A DNA stretch of 14,395 nt, taken from positions 1 to 14,395 of the forward strand of contig UQPD01000057.1 in assembly GCA_900542795.1 (NCBI GenBank), read 5' to 3'. Made by a program: the position numbers and the translations under genes. Every line of letters starts with the position of its first letter. The stretch's first letter is position 1. This document shows positions 5,031-12,404 of this stretch, in pieces. Source of the stretch: an uncultured Prevotella sp. Lineage in GTDB: Bacteria > Bacteroidota > Bacteroidia > Bacteroidales > Bacteroidaceae. The notes under the pieces were generated by a model, which was not told the origin of the DNA, ran no database searches, and saw nothing but the letters and a program-made list of their open reading frames with translations.

Positions 5031-7019
5031 ATGAAAGAAACATTTGTTTGCGTCTTGGGATGCCTATTCTTATCGCAACAGCTGTTAGCACAAACAGATA
5101 ACACAGAAAACCATACACACGATATGCAATTTGTGGTGGTGAAAGCCACGAAAGGAATAAAGTCGAAATTCAGAGTAGAAAATACTGAGATTATAGGTCA
5201 AAGACAACTGATACGCGCAGCTTGCTGCAACTTGGGTGAATCGTTTACTACCAATCCATCGGTAGACGTTAGCTACAGCGATGCTGCCACTGGAGCCAGA
5301 CAAATTAAACTGTTGGGACTCAGTGGCACCTACGTGCAAATGCTTACAGAGAATATTCCTAATCTGCGAGGAGCTGCTCTGCCTTTTAGTTTGGGGTACG
5401 TGCCAGGACCTTGGATGCAATCGATACAAGTGAGCAAGGGAGCATCGAGCGTTAAAAATGGATATGAAAGTACCACCGGACAAATAAACATTGAGTTTAG
5501 AAAGCCACAAGGCACTGATGGCGTGCGAGCGAATGTTTATCAGGATAGCGAATTAAAGACTGAAGCCAACCTTGATGGGAGCATTCATCTCAATAGTCGT
5601 CTTTCAACTGCCACACTCCTTCACTTTGAAAATAGACAGATGGACCATGATGGCAACAACGATGGTTTTATGGATATGCCCAAACTGCGACAGTATAACA
5701 TTATGCACCGATGGGCATATGTGTCGCCACTTTGGATAAGTCAACTCATGTTGCGTGGTTTGCACGATGAACGGGAAGGCGGACAAAGTTTAAAACACTT
5801 ATCCCACACTTTGTCTGAACCACCCTACTCTACTGCAATAAAGACAAACCGCTATGAACTGCAATGGAAAAATGGTTTTACGCTTAATGCCGACCACAAC
5901 ACATCCATAGCTCTAATGCTTCATGGTTCGTGGCATGATGCTGACCATGTTTTTGGATTAACGCAATATGATGTTACGCAAAAGAATGGATATGCGCAAC
6001 TGATGTTTGAAACGGATGTGAACGAGAATCATAATCTGAGTGTGGGGGCATCGCTTAACCACGACTACTACAATGAACGCCTTAACCCACTGGGCACATT
6101 GCCAAATGCCGAAAACAAAACAACGCACGAAACAACACCAGGACTTTATGCGCAATACACCTATAAGTTGGGACGTCAACTAACTGTTATGCCTGGGGTG
6201 CGTTGGGATTATTCAAATTATTATGGTGGCTTTGTTACGCCCCGACTGCATATTAAGTATGCTCCATCCGACATCATAACCCTTCGCACTTCAGTGGGTA
6301 AAGCATATCGTTCGCCACACGCTTTGGCAGAAAACGTTACGCTTTTGGCAAGTGGCAGAGAAATTTTCATCAATCCTAACTTAAAACAAGAGGAGGCATG
6401 GAACATGGGAGCCTCTGCCAACCTTAACATCCCCTTGTTCGGCAAGAATCTTGAGTTGAACATGGAGTATTATTACACCGACTTTAAGCACCAAATGATA
6501 ATGAACTTCGATGGTGCCAAAGGAGCACATACGCTTTCGTTTGAAAATCTGAACGGCAAAAGCTATAGTCACACTTTTCAAGTGGATGCTACCTATGCAT
6601 TGGTAAGTGGCATGACAGCCACGGCTGCCTTCCGCCTAAATGACGTTAAGTGTACCTACGACGGCATTTTGCGCCAAAAGCCGCTCACCTCACGTTACAA
6701 AGGATTGCTCACGCTTTCGTATAGAACACCACTCGAACTTTGGCAATTCGACGTTACTGGACAACTAAATGGTGGTGGAGAACTTTACAACCAAGACGCC
6801 TATCCTGCTTACTTTCAATTGCAGGCACAAGTGACAAGGGAGTTTCGCAACATAAGCCTATACGTTGGTGGCGAAAATCTTACGAATTACAAGATTAACA
6901 ATCCCATCCTCCATGCTCACCATCCTTGGCATTCTGCCTTTGATGCCACGCAAGTGTGGGGCCCCATCACAGGAGCTATGGCATATATAGGTGTACGATT
7001 TAAATTAGAAAAGTTATAA
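5031..7019 (+). CDS. TonB-dependent outer-membrane receptor, probably for a metal or metal complex
   Basis: A 662-residue outer-membrane transporter. Residues 1-21 (ending LLAQ) form a signal peptide. The plug domain follows directly (about 33-150), with LLGLSGTYVQMLTENIP and SIQVSKGASSVKNGYESTTG, a typical plug end. The rest is a 22-strand-type beta barrel with many alternating aromatic strands, ending in YIGVRFKLEKL. The N-terminal carboxypeptidase-regulatory-like domain common in Bacteroidota receptors is absent, and there is no SusD partner, which argues against glycan uptake. Histidine clusters (HTHDM near the N-terminus, HAHHPWH near the C-terminus) and the neighbouring HMA proteins suggest a metal or metallophore substrate. 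It is probably cotranscribed with the exported HMA gene 43 bp downstream. Confidence 0.9.
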   Translation: MKETFVCVLGCLFLSQQLLAQTDNTENHTHDMQFVVVKATKGIKSKFRVENTEIIGQRQLIRAACCNLGESFTTNPSVDVSYSDAATGARQIKLLGLSGTYVQMLTENIPNLRGAALPFSLGYVPGPWMQSIQVSKGASSVKNGYESTTGQINIEFRKPQGTDGVRANVYQDSELKTEANLDGSIHLNSRLSTATLLHFENRQMDHDGNNDGFMDMPKLRQYNIMHRWAYVSPLWISQLMLRGLHDEREGGQSLKHLSHTLSEPPYSTAIKTNRYELQWKNGFTLNADHNTSIALMLHGSWHDADHVFGLTQYDVTQKNGYAQLMFETDVNENHNLSVGASLNHDYYNERLNPLGTLPNAENKTTHETTPGLYAQYTYKLGRQLTVMPGVRWDYSNYYGGFVTPRLHIKYAPSDIITLRTSVGKAYRSPHALAENVTLLASGREIFINPNLKQEEAWNMGASANLNIPLFGKNLELNMEYYYTDFKHQMIMNFDGAKGAHTLSFENLNGKSYSHTFQVDATYALVSGMTATAAFRLNDVKCTYDGILRQKPLTSRYKGLLTLSYRTPLELWQFDVTGQLNGGGELYNQDAYPAYFQLQAQVTREFRNISLYVGGENLTNYKINNPILHAHHPWHSAFDATQVWGPITGAMAYIGVRFKLEKL

Positions 7020-7041
7020 ATTAGAAAAGTATTAAATTAGA
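7001..7041 (+). repeat. 16-bp tandem repeat over the receptor stop codon
   Basis: The unit TAAATTAGAAAAGTTA starts at 7001, 7017 and 7033 (the last cut to 9 bp), about 2.6 copies. The stop TAA of the TonB receptor (7017-7019) lies at the start of the second copy. The extra copies probably arose by replication slippage. Confidence 0.8.
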
Positions 7042-7062
7042 CACTCTAAAAACAACATAACT

Positions 7063-7344
7063 ATGAAGAAGTATTTTTTAGTAGCATTTATGCTTTTATT
7101 TGCTGGCAAATCTTATGCCCAAACAGCAGTCGACACCTTGGTTGTAACCACACAACCACAAATGCACTGCCAAAACTGCGAAAAGAAAATTAAAAGCAAC
7201 ATCCGCTTTGTGAAGGGTACAAAGAAAATAGAGACGTCGGTGGATGAACAAAAGGTGACCATCATCTACAACCCTAAAAAAGCGCACTATGACGACTTTG
7301 TTGCTGCTTTTAAGAAAATTGGATACGAAATAAAGAAGAAATAA
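7063..7344 (+). CDS. Exported heavy-metal-associated (HMA) domain protein
   Basis: A 93-residue periplasmic metal-binding protein. Residues 1-20 (MKKYFLVAFMLLFAGKSYAQ) form a signal peptide. The remainder is one HMA domain with the motif M34-H-C36-Q-N-C39 at the first loop, followed by the helix EKKIKSNIRFVKGTKKIE, the strand DEQKVTIIYNP and the end FKKIGYEIKKK. Such domains bind Cu(I) or similar soft metal ions through the two cysteines and pass them to partner proteins. It directly follows the TonB receptor and is closed by a strong hairpin, so it probably receives metal imported by the receptor or protects the periplasm. The direction of metal flow is inferred. Confidence 0.92.
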   Translation: MKKYFLVAFMLLFAGKSYAQTAVDTLVVTTQPQMHCQNCEKKIKSNIRFVKGTKKIETSVDEQKVTIIYNPKKAHYDDFVAAFKKIGYEIKKK

Positions 7345-7364
7345 TTTTTAGAACCGCCTTATTT

Positions 7365-7412
7365 TACGAACGGCTTTCATCTGAGAGTGACCCCAGATGA
7401 AAGCCGTTCGTA
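7365..7412. terminator. Bidirectional hairpin terminator between the HMA and ZIP genes
   Basis: ACGAACGGCTTTCATCTG (7366-7383) pairs perfectly with CAGATGAAAGCCGTTCGT (7394-7411); a T-A pair at 7365/7412 makes 19 bp, with a 10-base loop. It lies between two convergent genes, 20 bp after the HMA stop and 13 bp from the ZIP stop. T-runs are poor on both sides, but the stem is very stable. Confidence 0.8.
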
Positions 7413-7425
7413 CTTACATCTGTAA

Positions 7426-8172
7426 CTACACGCACTTCTCCATCAATACAAAAGTAATGAAACCTAAGAGTAAAGCGTAGGTAGCTTGCTTTTGATAGCC
7501 ATGCGCATGTGTTTCGGGAATCATTTCATCGCTTGTAACATAAAGCATGGCACCGCCTGCAAAGCCTAACATAACAGGAAGAAATGAGGACGAAGCCGTA
7601 CCTAATCCAAAGCCTAACAGAATGCCCACCACTTCGAGCAGAGCTATGAATATAGAGATGAAGAAAGTGCGGGCTGCAGAGACACCCGCCATCATCAAAG
7701 GTGCAATAATCACCATTCCTTCAGGAATGTTTTGCAAGGCAATTCCTAATGAAACACCCCACTCTGTTACTCCCTCACCCGAACAAACACTTACACCAGC
7801 AGCCATTCCCTCGGGCAATTTATGCAAGGCTATTGCCATTACAAAGAGCATTACATGACTGAGCCTTGCATTGTTACAATGCTCCTCAGGGTCAAGTCCC
7901 GTGATGTGATGAAGATGAGGCGTCACAAGGTCTAACACATTTAAAAACAAAGCACCTGCCATCACACCAACAGCTACCAACCACCAAAGTTCTGTTTGTT
8001 CAAAAGCAGGAACAATCAGTCCTAATGTTGAGGCTGCCAACATAATACCAGCACAATATCCCAACACGGCATCATTCCATTTATGAGATAACTCCTTAAT
8101 AAAGAAACCCAAAATGGAACCTATCATTGTTGCGCCACAAAGTCCTGTAGCACTAATCAAAACGTTTGTCAT
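7426..8172 (-). CDS. ZIP-family metal transporter
   Basis: A 248-residue inner-membrane protein with about eight hydrophobic helices. The family signatures are H117-K-L-P-E121-G-M-A-A-G in helix IV and N148-I-P-E151-G in helix V, which line the metal site. A histidine-rich loop (HLHHITGLDPEEH, about residues 86-98) lies between helices III and IV, as is common in ZIP proteins. These proteins import Zn2+, or Fe2+ and Mn2+ in some members, into the cytoplasm. It is the only minus-strand gene, convergent with the TonB/HMA operon and divergent from the DUF4186 gene. A good promoter lies just upstream on its strand. The family is certain, the metal is not. Confidence 0.95.
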   Translation of the reverse strand: MTNVLISATGLCGATMIGSILGFFIKELSHKWNDAVLGYCAGIMLAASTLGLIVPAFEQTELWWLVAVGVMAGALFLNVLDLVTPHLHHITGLDPEEHCNNARLSHVMLFVMAIALHKLPEGMAAGVSVCSGEGVTEWGVSLGIALQNIPEGMVIIAPLMMAGVSAARTFFISIFIALLEVVGILLGFGLGTASSSFLPVMLGFAGGAMLYVTSDEMIPETHAHGYQKQATYALLLGFITFVLMEKCV

Positions 8173-8202
8173 TATTCAAAAATTCATTGATTTCTAAACC
8201 TC

Positions 8203-8235
8203 TGCAAATTTAGTTCACCTCCCCATTTTACACAA
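8203..8235 (-). promoter_or_regulatory. ZIP gene promoter
   Basis: Read on the minus strand, TTG (8235-8233), 20 bases, then TAAATTTGCA (8212-8203) match the Bacteroidota TTTG-N19/20-TAnnTTTG promoter, about 30 bp before the ZIP ATG. It is the best promoter in the window. A copy of AGTTCACCTC (8212-8221 on the + strand) sits within it, and a second copy is at 8280-8289. Confidence 0.7.
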
Positions 8236-8331
8236 TACCTAATATTGATGATTTGCTTTTTGAGGAGTATGGCTGTTTGAGTTCACCTCGAAAAATCAAT
8301 AAGGTTGCAAGACACCCTAAAAAATTCTTTG

Positions 8332-8341
8332 TACTTTTGCA
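8332..8341 (+). promoter_or_regulatory. Promoter -7 box of the DUF4186-Ogt operon
   Basis: TACTTTTGCA matches TAnnTTTG with the CA extension, 23 bp before the ATG at 8365. A TTG at 8305-8307 is a possible but slightly distant -33 element. The direct repeat AGTTCACCTC at 8280-8289 lies about 40 bp upstream of the box. Confidence 0.6.
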
Positions 8342-8364
8342 AGAAATTAAAAGGGTAAACAGCA

Positions 8365-8823
8365 ATGAAAAAGTACGTTGAACTAAGTTTATTTTCTGAC
8401 GAAGAATTACAGTGTGCGCCGACTTCTTCGCCTAACAAGGCTACTGATGATACTGTGGATGACAGGGAGTACGACCTAAGTGCTTTATTTGAAAAACTTG
8501 CTCAATCGCCCTTCCGTAGTCGCTTTCATCTCACCCCAAAAGATAAGGAATACATCGCTCAAAAAGGTTTGGCAACGATTCGAAGGCATGCAGCTGATTT
8601 CGTAGCTAAACGTTTGGCACCTGCCACCATTCCCAACGATGGCAAACAAACTCCCATGAAAGGGCATCCCGTGTTTTTGGCACAACATGCCACTGGCTGT
8701 TGTTGCAGAGGATGTTTCTTTAAGTGGCATCACATTCCCGCAGGAAGACTCTTAACACCCCAAGAACAACAATATGCAGTTGCTGTGCTGATGGCTTGGA
8801 TTGAAAAAGAAATTTTAAAGTAG
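8365..8823 (+). CDS. DUF4186 family protein
   Basis: A 152-residue soluble protein. After a variable first 40 residues, the rest follows DUF4186 closely: FRSRFHLTPKDKEYIAQKG, TIRRHAADFVAKRLAP, then NDGKQTPMKGHPVFLAQHAT, CCRGCFFKWHHIPAGRLL and a C-terminal helix VLMAWIEKEI. Conserved cysteines (C112-C114, C117) and histidines (H101, H108, H122, H123) could bind a metal such as zinc. No function is established for this family as far as I know. It ends 6 bp before the alkyltransferase gene, so the two are cotranscribed, which may point to a role near DNA or alkylation damage; that link is inference only. Confidence 0.88.
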   Translation: MKKYVELSLFSDEELQCAPTSSPNKATDDTVDDREYDLSALFEKLAQSPFRSRFHLTPKDKEYIAQKGLATIRRHAADFVAKRLAPATIPNDGKQTPMKGHPVFLAQHATGCCCRGCFFKWHHIPAGRLLTPQEQQYAVAVLMAWIEKEILK

Positions 8824-8829
8824 AAACCT

Positions 8830-9348
8830 ATGGAAGTTGAGAAACAAATTGTTCACATACAATATTATAGCTCACCCTGTGGAGAACTTATTTTAGCTTC
8901 GATGGACAACAAATTGTGCCTTTGCGATTGGAACCAAATGCCAACTGCCCAACGCAACCAACAACGACTTGCAAAAGGTGTAAATGCTGTGTTCAGAATG
9001 GAAACCTCGTCTGTTTTACAACAAACCAAAGAACAACTTGACGCATACTTTGCTGGTAAGCGCAAAACCTTTGATGTTGCATTGCATCCCATAGGAACTG
9101 ATTTTCAACTACAGGTTTGGAAAGCATTGCGTAACATTCCCTACGGAGAAACGATGAGTTATCAGGACATTGCTCTAAGCATTGGCAAGCCTAAAGCCTG
9201 CAGAGCTGTGGCTAAAGCTATAGGTGCCAACGGCATCAGCATTCTCATTCCTTGCCACCGTGTTATCGGTTCCAATCATGCCTTAACTGGCTTTGCTGGA
9301 GGATTAGCAGCTAAAAGTTTTTTGCTGAGATTGGAGTACACACATTAA
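8830..9348 (+). CDS. ogt: Methylated-DNA--protein-cysteine S-methyltransferase
   Basis: A 172-residue DNA repair protein of the Ogt/MGMT family that moves the alkyl group from O6-alkylguanine in DNA to its own cysteine and is then spent. The DNA-binding domain (about 90-170) has FQLQVWKALRNIPYGETMSY, the arginine-finger helix ACRAVAKAIGAN (R125), the active site P141-C142-H143-R144-V and the end GFAGGLAAKSFLLRLE. The N-terminal half holds the usual ribonuclease-H-like domain without zinc ligands typical of Ada. No AraC part is fused. Second gene of the DUF4186 operon. Symbol ogt is given for family only; other names for the same activity would fit. Confidence 0.95.
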   Translation: MEVEKQIVHIQYYSSPCGELILASMDNKLCLCDWNQMPTAQRNQQRLAKGVNAVFRMETSSVLQQTKEQLDAYFAGKRKTFDVALHPIGTDFQLQVWKALRNIPYGETMSYQDIALSIGKPKACRAVAKAIGANGISILIPCHRVIGSNHALTGFAGGLAAKSFLLRLEYTH

Positions 9349-9460
9349 AAATGTAGCCCGAAAATCAGTTTTTTATGAACAAGCCTTAAACCTTTTTGCT
9401 TCACTTACGTCAAATATTTATAGAACAAACAATTTTATAAATTCAAAAAAGTACGGCATT

Positions 9461-9907
9461 ATGAAAAGAACATTGAAAACGATGATGATTGCCCTTTGTT
9501 GTGCGGCATCTTGCTTCACTATGGCAATGGCTGACAATGACAAGCCTATCTCTGTGAAGACACTTCCGGTTAAGGCACAAACCGTGCTCAACACCTATTT
9601 CAAAAGCCAAACGGTGTTGCTTGCTACTGTTGAAGCGGGCATCATCAATAAGAGCTATGACGTGGTGCTGCAAAATGGTACTAAAGTAGAGTTCGACCAA
9701 AAAGGCAAAGTAACGGAAATTGAATGTAAGCAAGGTGCAGTTCCTGCATACTTCATTCCGCAAGCTATTAAAAACTACTTAAATAAGAACTATCCAGGAC
9801 AGTCTGTCAAAAAAATTGAGTTTAAGACCAAAGAATACGAAGTGGAATTAACAAACGGTGTGGACTTAACCTTCAACAAGAAGTTTCAAGTAACAGACAT
9901 CGATTGA
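9461..9907 (+). CDS. Exported PepSY-like domain protein
   Basis: A 148-residue periplasmic or secreted protein. Residues 1-24 (ending FTMAMA) form a signal peptide. The rest holds two similar units: about 33-90 (LPVKAQTVLNTYFKSQTVLL to VEFDQKGKVTEIEC) and about 95-148 (IPQAIKNYLNKNYPGQSVKK to LTFNKKFQVTDID). Each has a helix followed by strands, as in the PepSY-like (beta-lactamase-inhibitor-protein-like) family common in Bacteroidota. The role is unknown; members may inhibit proteases or bind envelope proteins. It is a single-gene unit, ending at a clear terminator. The 112 bp upstream show no TAnnTTTG box that I trust, so its promoter is unresolved. Confidence 0.85.
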   Translation: MKRTLKTMMIALCCAASCFTMAMADNDKPISVKTLPVKAQTVLNTYFKSQTVLLATVEAGIINKSYDVVLQNGTKVEFDQKGKVTEIECKQGAVPAYFIPQAIKNYLNKNYPGQSVKKIEFKTKEYEVELTNGVDLTFNKKFQVTDID

Positions 9908-9916
9908 TGCCATATC

Positions 9917-9969
9917 AATCCCCATAAATAAGTTGTGTGTCTTCACAATTTGTTTATGGGGATTTTTTT
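9917..9969 (+). terminator. Rho-independent terminator after the PepSY-like gene
   Basis: AATCCCCATAAA (9917-9928) pairs with TTTATGGGGATT (9953-9964); the stem continues inward through 9937/9944 with two G-T wobbles, giving about 21 bp with a 6-base loop. A run of T residues follows (9963-9969). It lies 9 bp after the stop codon. Confidence 0.92.
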
Positions 9970-10015
9970 GCTTTAAAAGTTAAAGGAATAGCCCCCTGCT
10001 TTCATCGATTATCAC

Positions 10016-10023
10016 TACCTTTG
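10016..10023 (+). promoter_or_regulatory. Promoter -7 box of the Sel1-repeat gene
   Basis: TACCTTTG matches TAnnTTTG, 76 bp before the ATG at 10100 and downstream of the strong terminator at 9917-9969, so it is well placed to start a new transcript. The -33 element is not clear. Confidence 0.5.
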
Positions 10024-10099
10024 TTTTTTCAATCCATTGTTCTGAAAAATCAGAAATTGAATCACACCCTTTTAACCTCAATAACCCTTTATAAAAATA

Positions 10100-11194
10100 A
10101 TGCTCATACAACAAATCATCACATCAGACGAAGACCTCGATTTTGCGCTATTAACAAACTTATTAGGCGTGACAGATGTACGCTTGGTTATCAGTCCGAC
10201 AGATATGGCAGGATGCTGGGCATTTTATAGGGAAGAACATTCGGTTACGCTTTTTCTTATCGAGAAAATAGATGGAGCCTATGTGCTGAGCATGGATGGT
10301 TTGGCTGCATACGATGACTATCGCTTTTGGCCCTATTTGCTTGACACGCTGACTCGTTTGCTAACCCACGCTCCCTATCAAGAAGAGGGTAAAACAGCCT
10401 ACCAACAGTATGACGAGAATTGGGTAGCCTACACGATGGGCGAAGTAGTGGCATACCTTAAATGCCATTTGGTGCTCAACAAAAAGTTTTACATTTCATT
10501 GCCCATTCAAGAGCAAAACCTATATGTAAGCCATGCGGCACTCCGTGCCATGGGCGTTTGCATTTACTCGTCAACACCACGCATATTTGGCTACATCCAC
10601 TACATGCTGAATCACCAACTTTTGCCCTATGATGAGGTGGTAGAGGACTTGATGATAGACGAGGAGGCGGATGTTCCCCAACACCAATCGATAGGTACGG
10701 TGCAATCTTGGCAAACGGATGGTGCCATAACTACTGAAAGTTACAGTTTGGCAGACACGCAACTGCTTTTAAACATTGCCCACAATTATCAATGCGGTAT
10801 GTTGAATCACGTGGAAGGCGTAGTGCTCAACGACATTGGTACGATTCACGAGCATGGCATTGGTACACCACAAGATGCACAAAAAGCTATTTATTGGTAT
10901 GGCGAGGCTATGAAACATGGCGACTTGCTATATGCCCCAACTAATATGGGCGACATTTATCGAAAAGGTTTACCTCTAGTGGCTAAGGACTTGCGCAAAG
11001 CCGTGGATGCCTACATGCACTCAACCGACCCTTATGCTTGGTTTCGCATCGGACAAAGTTATGAAGAGGGATGGGTGGATTGTCCTAACCTTGAAAAAGC
11101 TATGCTTTACTATCGCAAAGCAGCAAAGGCTGGGCATCATTTGGCAGTGAAGAGGCTTAAGGGTGGTTCTAAAAATTCTGAATTTACGAAATAA
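10100..11194 (+). CDS. Sel1-like repeat protein
   Basis: A 364-residue cytoplasmic protein without signal peptide. The C-terminal part (about 235-354) holds Sel1/TPR-like helical repeats: LNDIGTIHEHGIGTPQDAQK then AIYWYGEAMKHG; APTNMGDIYRKGLP then LRKAVDAYMHS; AWFRIGQSYEEGW then LEKAMLYYRKAAKAGHHLAV. These repeats usually serve protein-protein binding. The first 230 residues match nothing I recognise; they contain a hydrophobic beta-like part (VTLFLIEKIDGAYVLSMDG) and an acidic linker near 180-195. Unusually few repeats for a Sel1 protein, and no partner is evident. It is 21 bp upstream of the alcohol dehydrogenase gene, so the two may share a transcript. Confidence 0.8.
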   Translation: MLIQQIITSDEDLDFALLTNLLGVTDVRLVISPTDMAGCWAFYREEHSVTLFLIEKIDGAYVLSMDGLAAYDDYRFWPYLLDTLTRLLTHAPYQEEGKTAYQQYDENWVAYTMGEVVAYLKCHLVLNKKFYISLPIQEQNLYVSHAALRAMGVCIYSSTPRIFGYIHYMLNHQLLPYDEVVEDLMIDEEADVPQHQSIGTVQSWQTDGAITTESYSLADTQLLLNIAHNYQCGMLNHVEGVVLNDIGTIHEHGIGTPQDAQKAIYWYGEAMKHGDLLYAPTNMGDIYRKGLPLVAKDLRKAVDAYMHSTDPYAWFRIGQSYEEGWVDCPNLEKAMLYYRKAAKAGHHLAVKRLKGGSKNSEFTK

Positions 11195-11215
11195 CACACT
11201 ATTGCAAAAACAATT

Positions 11216-12250
11216 ATGAAAGCATATACATACATTGAGAAAGGACATTTTGCCCTGATTGATAAACCCAAACCCACATTGCAAGAATCTACGGATGCTT
11301 TGGTGCGTGTTACCTTAAGCAGCATCTGCACCAGCGACTTACACATTAAGCATGGCAGTGTGCCCAGAGCGGTACCAGGCATCACTGTGGGACACGAGAT
11401 GGTTGGGGTGATTGAAGAACTTGGAGCTGACGTAAAGGGCTTGAATGTTGGCGACCGCGTTACGGTTAATGTGGAGACCTTTTGTGGCGAGTGCTTTTAT
11501 TGCAAGCAGGGGTTTGTTAATAACTGCACATCAGAGCATGGTGGTTGGGCTTTAGGTTGCCGCATTGATGGTGGACAAACAGAATATGTGCGTGTGCCAT
11601 TGGCTACACAGGGTTTGAACCGCATTCCCGATAGCGTTACTGACGAACAAGCTCTCTTTGTGGGCGATATATTGGCTACTGGCTTTTGGGCTACACGCAT
11701 TAGCGAGATTACAGAAGCCGACACCGTTCTTATTATAGGTGCTGGTCCTACAGGCATCTGCACCTTACTCTGCACCATGCTGAAACAGCCTTGTCGCATC
11801 ATTGTGTGTGAGGCTTCGGCTGAACGACGTGCCTTTGTTGCCAAGCACTATCCAAATGTATTGCTCACCACACCTGAGGATTGCGAGGATTTTGTTAAAG
11901 CGCATAGCGACCATGGAGGTGCCGATCGGGTATTGGAGGTCGCTGGTGCCAAAGATACTTTTGAGATGGCTTGGAAGTGTGCACGTCCCAATGCCATTGT
12001 CACGATTGTTGCTCTTTATGACGAAGCTCAGATATTGCCTCTCCCCCACATGTATGGCAAAAACCTTACGTTTAAAACTGGGGGTGTTGATGGTTGCGAC
12101 TGCGCAGAGATTCTGCATCTTATAGAGCAGGGTAAAATAGACACTACACCGCTCATTACGCACTGCTTTCCCCTCAGCCAAATCGAAGAAGCTTACCGCA
12201 TCTTTGAAAACAAAGAGGAAAATGTCATTAAGGTAAGTATTAAGTATTAA
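11216..12250 (+). CDS. Zinc-dependent alcohol dehydrogenase (medium-chain family)
   Basis: A 344-residue cytoplasmic oxidoreductase. Catalytic zinc ligands are C38, H60 and E61 (SSICTSDLH, TVGHEMVG), with D151 in the usual fourth region. Structural zinc ligands are C90, C93, C96 and C104 (CGECFYCKQGFVNNC). The Rossmann motif is GAGPTG (175-180), and the acidic E199 at the end of the second strand favours NAD(H) over NADP(H). The length is normal for the family. It would interconvert a secondary or primary alcohol or polyol with the ketone or aldehyde; the substrate cannot be read from the sequence. It follows the Sel1 gene after 21 bp with no hairpin between. Confidence 0.93.
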   Translation: MKAYTYIEKGHFALIDKPKPTLQESTDALVRVTLSSICTSDLHIKHGSVPRAVPGITVGHEMVGVIEELGADVKGLNVGDRVTVNVETFCGECFYCKQGFVNNCTSEHGGWALGCRIDGGQTEYVRVPLATQGLNRIPDSVTDEQALFVGDILATGFWATRISEITEADTVLIIGAGPTGICTLLCTMLKQPCRIIVCEASAERRAFVAKHYPNVLLTTPEDCEDFVKAHSDHGGADRVLEVAGAKDTFEMAWKCARPNAIVTIVALYDEAQILPLPHMYGKNLTFKTGGVDGCDCAEILHLIEQGKIDTTPLITHCFPLSQIEEAYRIFENKEENVIKVSIKY

Positions 12251-12393
12251 ATATTAAGTTTTACAAACTATGTGAGTTCTCAAGTAATAGGTAATAAGTA
12301 ATACAAACTAATGAGATGAAATTAGTAAACTAATAGAAACGTGCATAGGAAGCCTCATTGGTTTGTAATACTTAAGAACTTACTTAATACTTA
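12234..12393. repeat. Nested inverted repeats between the adh and pabB genes
   Basis: Three nested pairs share one axis region. The outer pair is TAAGTATTAAGTA (12234-12246, in the end of the dehydrogenase gene) with TACTTAATACTTA (12381-12393). The middle pair is AAGTAATACAAACTAATGAG (12296-12315) with CTCATTGGTTTGTAATACTT (12354-12373), having one mismatch and one wobble. The inner pair is ATTAGT (12321-12326) with ACTAAT (12329-12334). It may be a leader structure for pabB, a terminator for adh, or a small non-coding palindromic element. No clear TAnnTTTG box is seen here. Confidence 0.6.
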
Positions 12394-12404
12394 AAATCTT
12401 GTGT

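Noticed and set aside
11765..12181. 138-codon minus-strand open frame
   Set aside because: Antisense to the well-supported alcohol dehydrogenase, without promoter or family motif.
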